A DNA stretch of 64,000 nucleotides from Arachis hypogaea (lineage: Eukaryota > Streptophyta > Magnoliopsida > Fabales > Fabaceae). The DNA is taken from NCBI RefSeq assembly GCF_003086295.3, contig NC_092050.1:143685699-143749698 (forward strand), read 5' to 3'. The notes beneath the pieces are model-generated. The model was not told the origin of the DNA and did not search any database. It saw only the letters and a program-made list of their open reading frames with translations. Shown one piece after another: positions 59,846 through 64,000 of the stretch (positions are counted from its first letter, which is position 1; every line of letters begins with the position of its first letter). Made by a program: the position numbers and the translations under genes.

Positions 59846-60599
59846 ATTCGCAACCTCACCTAGCCGAAGTTGGCGTTGCATTGCTGCTCCATCGCCGGAT
59901 CTTTCCCCTGCTTCTATGCGTCGTCATCGACTCTCTCCACCCTGCAAATGTGCTGGATGTTCAATTCACTAGGTATGTAGATGGTTATTTTAATTCTTAA
60001 TTGGATGGTTATTTTGTTCGATTCAGTTTAAGTATATACACTTAACAAATGATGGATGGTAATTTCACTAAGTAGCCGGATGATTATTTTAATAACTATG
60101 TGGATGGTTGTTTGATGAAGATCTTGCGATGGTGATGGGGGAGGGGGCTACATACAGGGGTAGACGATGATGGCCGTGAGGAAACTTCTAATGCCGGAGA
60201 GGTGGGATGATTGATAAGAGTGGGGGTGGCAGACATTTGGGAGGAGAAGAGGGTGTTTAGGTGAATTCCTTTAGTAAATTAAGGTTGAGATGGTTAATTT
60301 TTTAAAATAACTGTTTGGATTTTTCGGATTAGGTAATTTGGGGAGTTTTCTTACTTTTTTTTTTCTTGTATTTGGCCAAATTCAAAACCCATTGTTCACA
60401 TTGTTTAGATTCATCATTGTCTCCGTAGTAGAATTGTTATTCTAAACCTTACAATATAAATGAGTTTCACTAGGGAGACAATGAGGTATCTCTAAAATAC
60501 ATACAATGGACTATTTGTTTGGCCCAACATAAATTAAACATGAAAACCAACCCATATTTTTAGCCTAATTTCAAAATTCCGTCTAATCCCTAATTTAAT

Positions 60600-61130
60600 T
60601 TTCCCTTTACCCTTGTGTTGTTCCCCGACGGCAGTCCTTTTGCATCCAACCCTCCCGGCCCCTGACCATCCCACTGCCACATCTCTATAAGGCCCGACTA
60701 GACCTCTGCGACGGGTCCTCTGACAGCGCCGACCAGCCACCGGCAATACACCCTCCCTCAGCCCCTGTTCCGGGAACCCACAGCGCACCCTTCCTTAGCG
60801 CCGTACCGGGAACCAGCCACGCACCTTCTGACAGCGCCGTTTCGGAACCCATCCACGCACCTTCCGACAGCGCCGAGAAGAACAACGCGGGTCTACCTTC
60901 ATCTGCGCCAGTTCGGAACACCGCAACCAACCATTCATCAGTGCCGTACCAGACCTCCGGGGCTCACACTCCAGCAGCGCCGTACTATACCCCGCGGCTC
61001 ACCCTTCGGCGCGCTCTGCTTCTGCCTTTAGCAGAGCTCAGTGTCATTGGTCCATGTTTTTCGTTGCGGGTGTCGTAGCTACAGCCCCAGACGCCTAATG
61101 TCATCAACAAACAAACGCAGGTTAGTGGGT
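60600..61130. repeat. GC-rich block with short imperfect repeats
   Basis: A phrase like CACGCACCTTC(T/C)GACAGCGCCG recurs about every 40 bases between about 60700 and 61010. It stands out as C-rich text in AT-rich sequence. It ends near ACAAACGCAGGTTAGTGGG (61112-61130), which looks like an exon end and splice donor, so it may be an untranslated first exon of a plus-strand transposon gene. No protein is recognised. Confidence 0.4.
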
Positions 61131-63167
61131 TGTTTTTTGTTATACGCTTATAACTGTTCCTGTTGCTAATAGTTTCACATGCAATGAATTTTGTTGAGGT
61201 ATTTGATTGTTGATGGTGAAAAAATCAGTGGTTGTAATTTCACTGTACCGGATCGTGTATAAGGAGTTGTTGTTGTAGATGTTTGATGGTTTTAGTTTCA
61301 ATGTGTAGTTGCATCTAATTAGATGGTTACTTTAGCATATTTTCGGATGGTTGGTTTTTAATATACGGATTGATTTTCAGTTTTATAAAGGTTCTAGCTT
61401 GCTTGACTGAGGTGGGATTTGACCTATCGATTTATGGTTGGTTTCTAGTTAGTCTACTATGCCCGAAATCTGAGTCACATTCATGATTCCGTCAATTACA
61501 TCAAATGTATATATGCTGATCAAGGCGAACTAGGTATTGCATCAATCAATCAATTATAAGTAAGTTTTCTTTTTTACTTTGAGGGTAATTCGATATATTG
61601 TTGTTGCATTGGTATTAGATGCATGTTTTTTTTTTTTTTTGTATTTGCTACTAACTCGATGTACACATGATGAGATCAATTACATGTCGGATGGTTAGTT
61701 TTCCAGGCAATTGGATGGTCATTTTTCATAATAGGGATTGCTATTTTGATTTGATTGTAGTGACAGCACCTTTTTAAAAGGTAATGGTAAAAGAGTCTCT
61801 ATTTTCTACGTAAACTATTGTATATATGGTGCTGAAAGCGGGTTCTAGTCTTAGATATTCAGTCCTGACGTTTACTGAAACGGATGGTTACTTTAATTCA
61901 TTTTGTGGTGGTTATTTTTTGCTGTCGCCATTGTTGTTTGGTGATAACATGTTGTTGTGCTGTGTGATTCTTATTTACCTTGCTGATTGTTGTGTTTATA
62001 ATTGGTTGATTTGGTCTCTAAATCCAGTTAAATTCTTGCTGAAGATTTCTTTTCTCTACATGGGGCTGCTATTTTTTTTTATTAGCAGCTAGAATGAATA
62101 CAATTTTTATGTCTCATGTTGTTTTAATTTTTTTACTTGATTATAAACTGAAAAGAAGATTCACTTGGATTGCAAAGAACCTATTGAGTGAGTATTTATT
62201 CACGGCGATCCAATCATACATTCTCCTATAGTCTAAGCTATAAATCAGATGGGTAAAAAGAAAGTGAGATCACCATTCACGGCTCCGAGCACGAGAACAT
62301 TGAAATAATGTACAGAAGGATTTCCAAAAGGGAGAAAGTTCAAAGGAATAAAAAATTAGCATACTTAAGATAACATACTTGATAAGATTTGAATATTTAC
62401 CTTATTTACTAGTTAGAGTCTTAGGAATTTATTTATGACACATTGGGATGACATTTTTGTGGTGGATCCCTTTTTTTTAGAACTTATGTGAATCTGTTGG
62501 TGTAAAGGAATTCAAGCATGACACTGACGAGTGAGTCGAAAATGACCATCTATTTTTCTTATGAAAGTAACCATCTAAATACATGGTGAACTGAACATCC
62601 AGTATACTATTTCTTAGTACAGGGATATCTCTTTTGTATTTTAAGCTGACATTACTTGAATCTGATAAGTGTTGACTTCATTATCACTGTTTTTGAACCA
62701 ATATACTATAATTTGTTTTGAGTACCTGCTACAGTTTACAAGGGTTGAATACCTGAAAACAACCATCCACGTATACAGTTACAGTAAATATACGATGTCA
62801 TACATAAATGAACATTTAACACATCTAAGTAAAGATAAACATGTAACTACTATCTAAAGCGACTAGCTGCACACCAAATGAAATTGATCAAGCTCCTTAT
62901 ACAACAAAGCATCGGAACTTATCTAGATTAAATTGGTTCATTGAAATTAATCAAGTCTAGTTTCTTGCAACAATTACGAATACACCGGATACCTATATCT
63001 TTAGAGAATAAAGCCACCCGTTGCTAACAACAAAAGCATCACACTTGGCATTTGCGTCTTTGAAAAATATCATCTTCATCTACAATTGCTGACAAATGAA
63101 TAACTATTGAAATCCTATATCCATGGAGAAAAATATTAAAGGTACTCGAAACCATTTCCAACAGATT
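61131..63167. other. Spacer without a recognised gene
   Basis: I see only the dispersed GGATGGTT phrases, a T-run near 61627-61640 and AT-rich spacer. The open frame 61826-62092 (+) encodes hydrophobic text with no family I recognise, and I do not call it. Confidence 0.45.
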
Positions 63168-63956
63168 CTAACTGCTACCGAATGAGCTTAACAAAGACAT
63201 GCAGCTACCAGCTTGTTGGCACTCATGCCGGCAAACCGGAGTACCAAATTCCATATTTTGAGAGGCCTCTAGAGGAACCACCTGCTAAACAACACAAAAA
63301 GATGACAACAATTAACTACTTACATAGTAATGTACTAAATAATCGTGCAAGGTCGGATTAATTTAATCATGTACCGGAGCGACATTTAATTTTTTCTCTA
63401 TCTAGTTTATTCATCATATAAATATAGTTAATCTAAATATGCAAGATAAATATTTAGTCAACCATGAATTCATATCTCTTGAATTTTTAACAATATTTTT
63501 ACAAAGAGTCTAAATAACCACATCTCCATTAGCTAGATTTTATATTATATACTTCACTAATACGGTTCCAGTGGAGCTTTGGAATCATTATCACACGCAA
63601 TTCTGCACATATCAAATATACATGACATTGAATTATCACATGCGAATTCTTCGTCCATATAATCATAAAAAGAATTTAATAAAACCATAGAAGTGATTGC
63701 ATGTGGAGTGCTTCTGTTGCATCTACTGAAGCATTTAACATAAAAAAGAGCCCCCTACTTTCACTAAGTGGAATGAATAAAAATCATAAACAAATAACCA
63801 TCCGCTATGCATGCCTCCATGTAAATTTCTTACCTTGTTGGATTCCTCACCCTCTTCTGCGCAATGGTTGGGATCATTGTTATGTGAATTTGATGAATTT
63901 CCGTTACTGACGGCCAATGGAACAACACATAGCGGTTGAATGAAATTCAACTCCAT
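63168..63956 (-). CDS. Possible 3' end of an unrecognised minus-strand gene (two exons)
   Basis: The exon ending at 63834 codes CAEEGEESNK before a GTAAGA donor. The exon at 63281-63168 begins after TTTAGCAG and codes VVPLEASQNMEFGTPVCRHE, then CQQAGSCMSLLSSFGSS, then a stop. Phases agree at the junction (phase 0). The upstream frame reads MELNFIQPLCVVPLAVSNGN from 63956, but a TAA directly precedes that ATG, and alternative frames upstream look equally coding, so the 5' side is unclear and may be broken. I do not recognise the protein. An inverted GGATGGTTATTTT phrase lies in the intron, so a transposon gene is possible. Confidence 0.35.
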
Positions 63957-64000
63957 TTATGCTCTTCCGAGGCGTGATGGACGTCTCAAGCCTGACTCCA

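Larger units (their letters stand above)
59970..63810. repeat. Dispersed GGATGGTTATTTT phrase, changing orientation
   Basis: Forward copies, with small changes, lie at 59980, 60003, 60078, 60102, 61322, 61345, 61689, 61713, 61882 and 61905. Inverted copies (AAATAACCATCC type) lie at 62539, 62564, 62756 and 63792. Spacing is irregular, so it is not a tandem array. The orientation switch near 62.2 kb suggests two facing subterminal regions of one element, but no ends were identified. Confidence 0.6.

Noticed and set aside
61826..62092. Hydrophobic 88-residue plus-strand open frame
   Set aside because: It would look like a membrane protein, but T-rich DNA gives such translations by chance and no family is evident.

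Overview
The window is repeat-rich, AT-rich nuclear DNA from a flowering plant. GT-AG introns, a plant-type PB1 gene, a PPR pseudogene and plant lineages of LTR retrotransposons (Tat/Retand gypsy, Sirevirus-like copia), CACTA, MULE and hAT elements all point this way. The wording of several repeats (the MULE with TATCTCGTTTACAG ends, the Tat element with its antisense gene) reminds me of legumes, most likely Arachis (peanut group). That is recollection and was not computed.

Only one gene looks like an intact host gene: a two-exon PB1 (octicosapeptide/Phox/Bem1p) protein gene at 20187-22668 (+). The other host-like coding traces are fragments: a PPR pseudogene (9392-10017, -), a hydroxypyruvate/glyoxylate-reductase-like fragment (59462-59845, +) and a possible 3' gene end at the right edge (63168-63956, -).

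Layout. 1-3895: internal tail and 3' LTR of an LTR retrotransposon, abutting and apparently inserted into the 3' part of a second, Tat-like element (3896-7857) that carries a decayed plant-mobile-domain gene in antisense. 8.7-9.4 kb: a long palindrome. 9.4-10.0 kb: PPR pseudogene. 11.2-11.9 kb: a 378-bp tandem duplication. 12.1-14.0 kb: an internally deleted MULE. 14-20 kb: AT-rich spacer. 20.2-22.7 kb: PB1 gene. 23.9-30.25 kb: an internally deleted copia element whose left LTR holds a LINE insertion, followed by a complete minus-strand copia element (30286-35983, TSD ATGAT). 36.5-37.9 kb: a long-TIR element with an 8-bp TSD. 38.9-44.2 kb: a CACTA element that has itself received a hAT MITE (8-bp TSD) and a MULE-type MITE (9-bp TSD).

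45.2-57.2 kb: two inverted copies of an ATAAACCGTGG-rich repeat enclose a 9.26-kb Tat/Retand gypsy element (45660-54920), a pure (ATG)72 microsatellite, a SINE-like unit and another palindromic MITE. The Tat element has broken gag-pol reading frames but an apparently intact, spliced, 585-residue antisense gene (51965-53809, -). This is the most interesting object in the window, especially beside the second antisense-gene-bearing Tat-like element at the left. 57.3-58.9 kb holds degenerate AT-rich tandem repeats that also occur inside the 36.5-37.9 kb element. 60-64 kb is marked by an unexplained dispersed GGATGGTTATTTT phrase that changes orientation near 62.2 kb.
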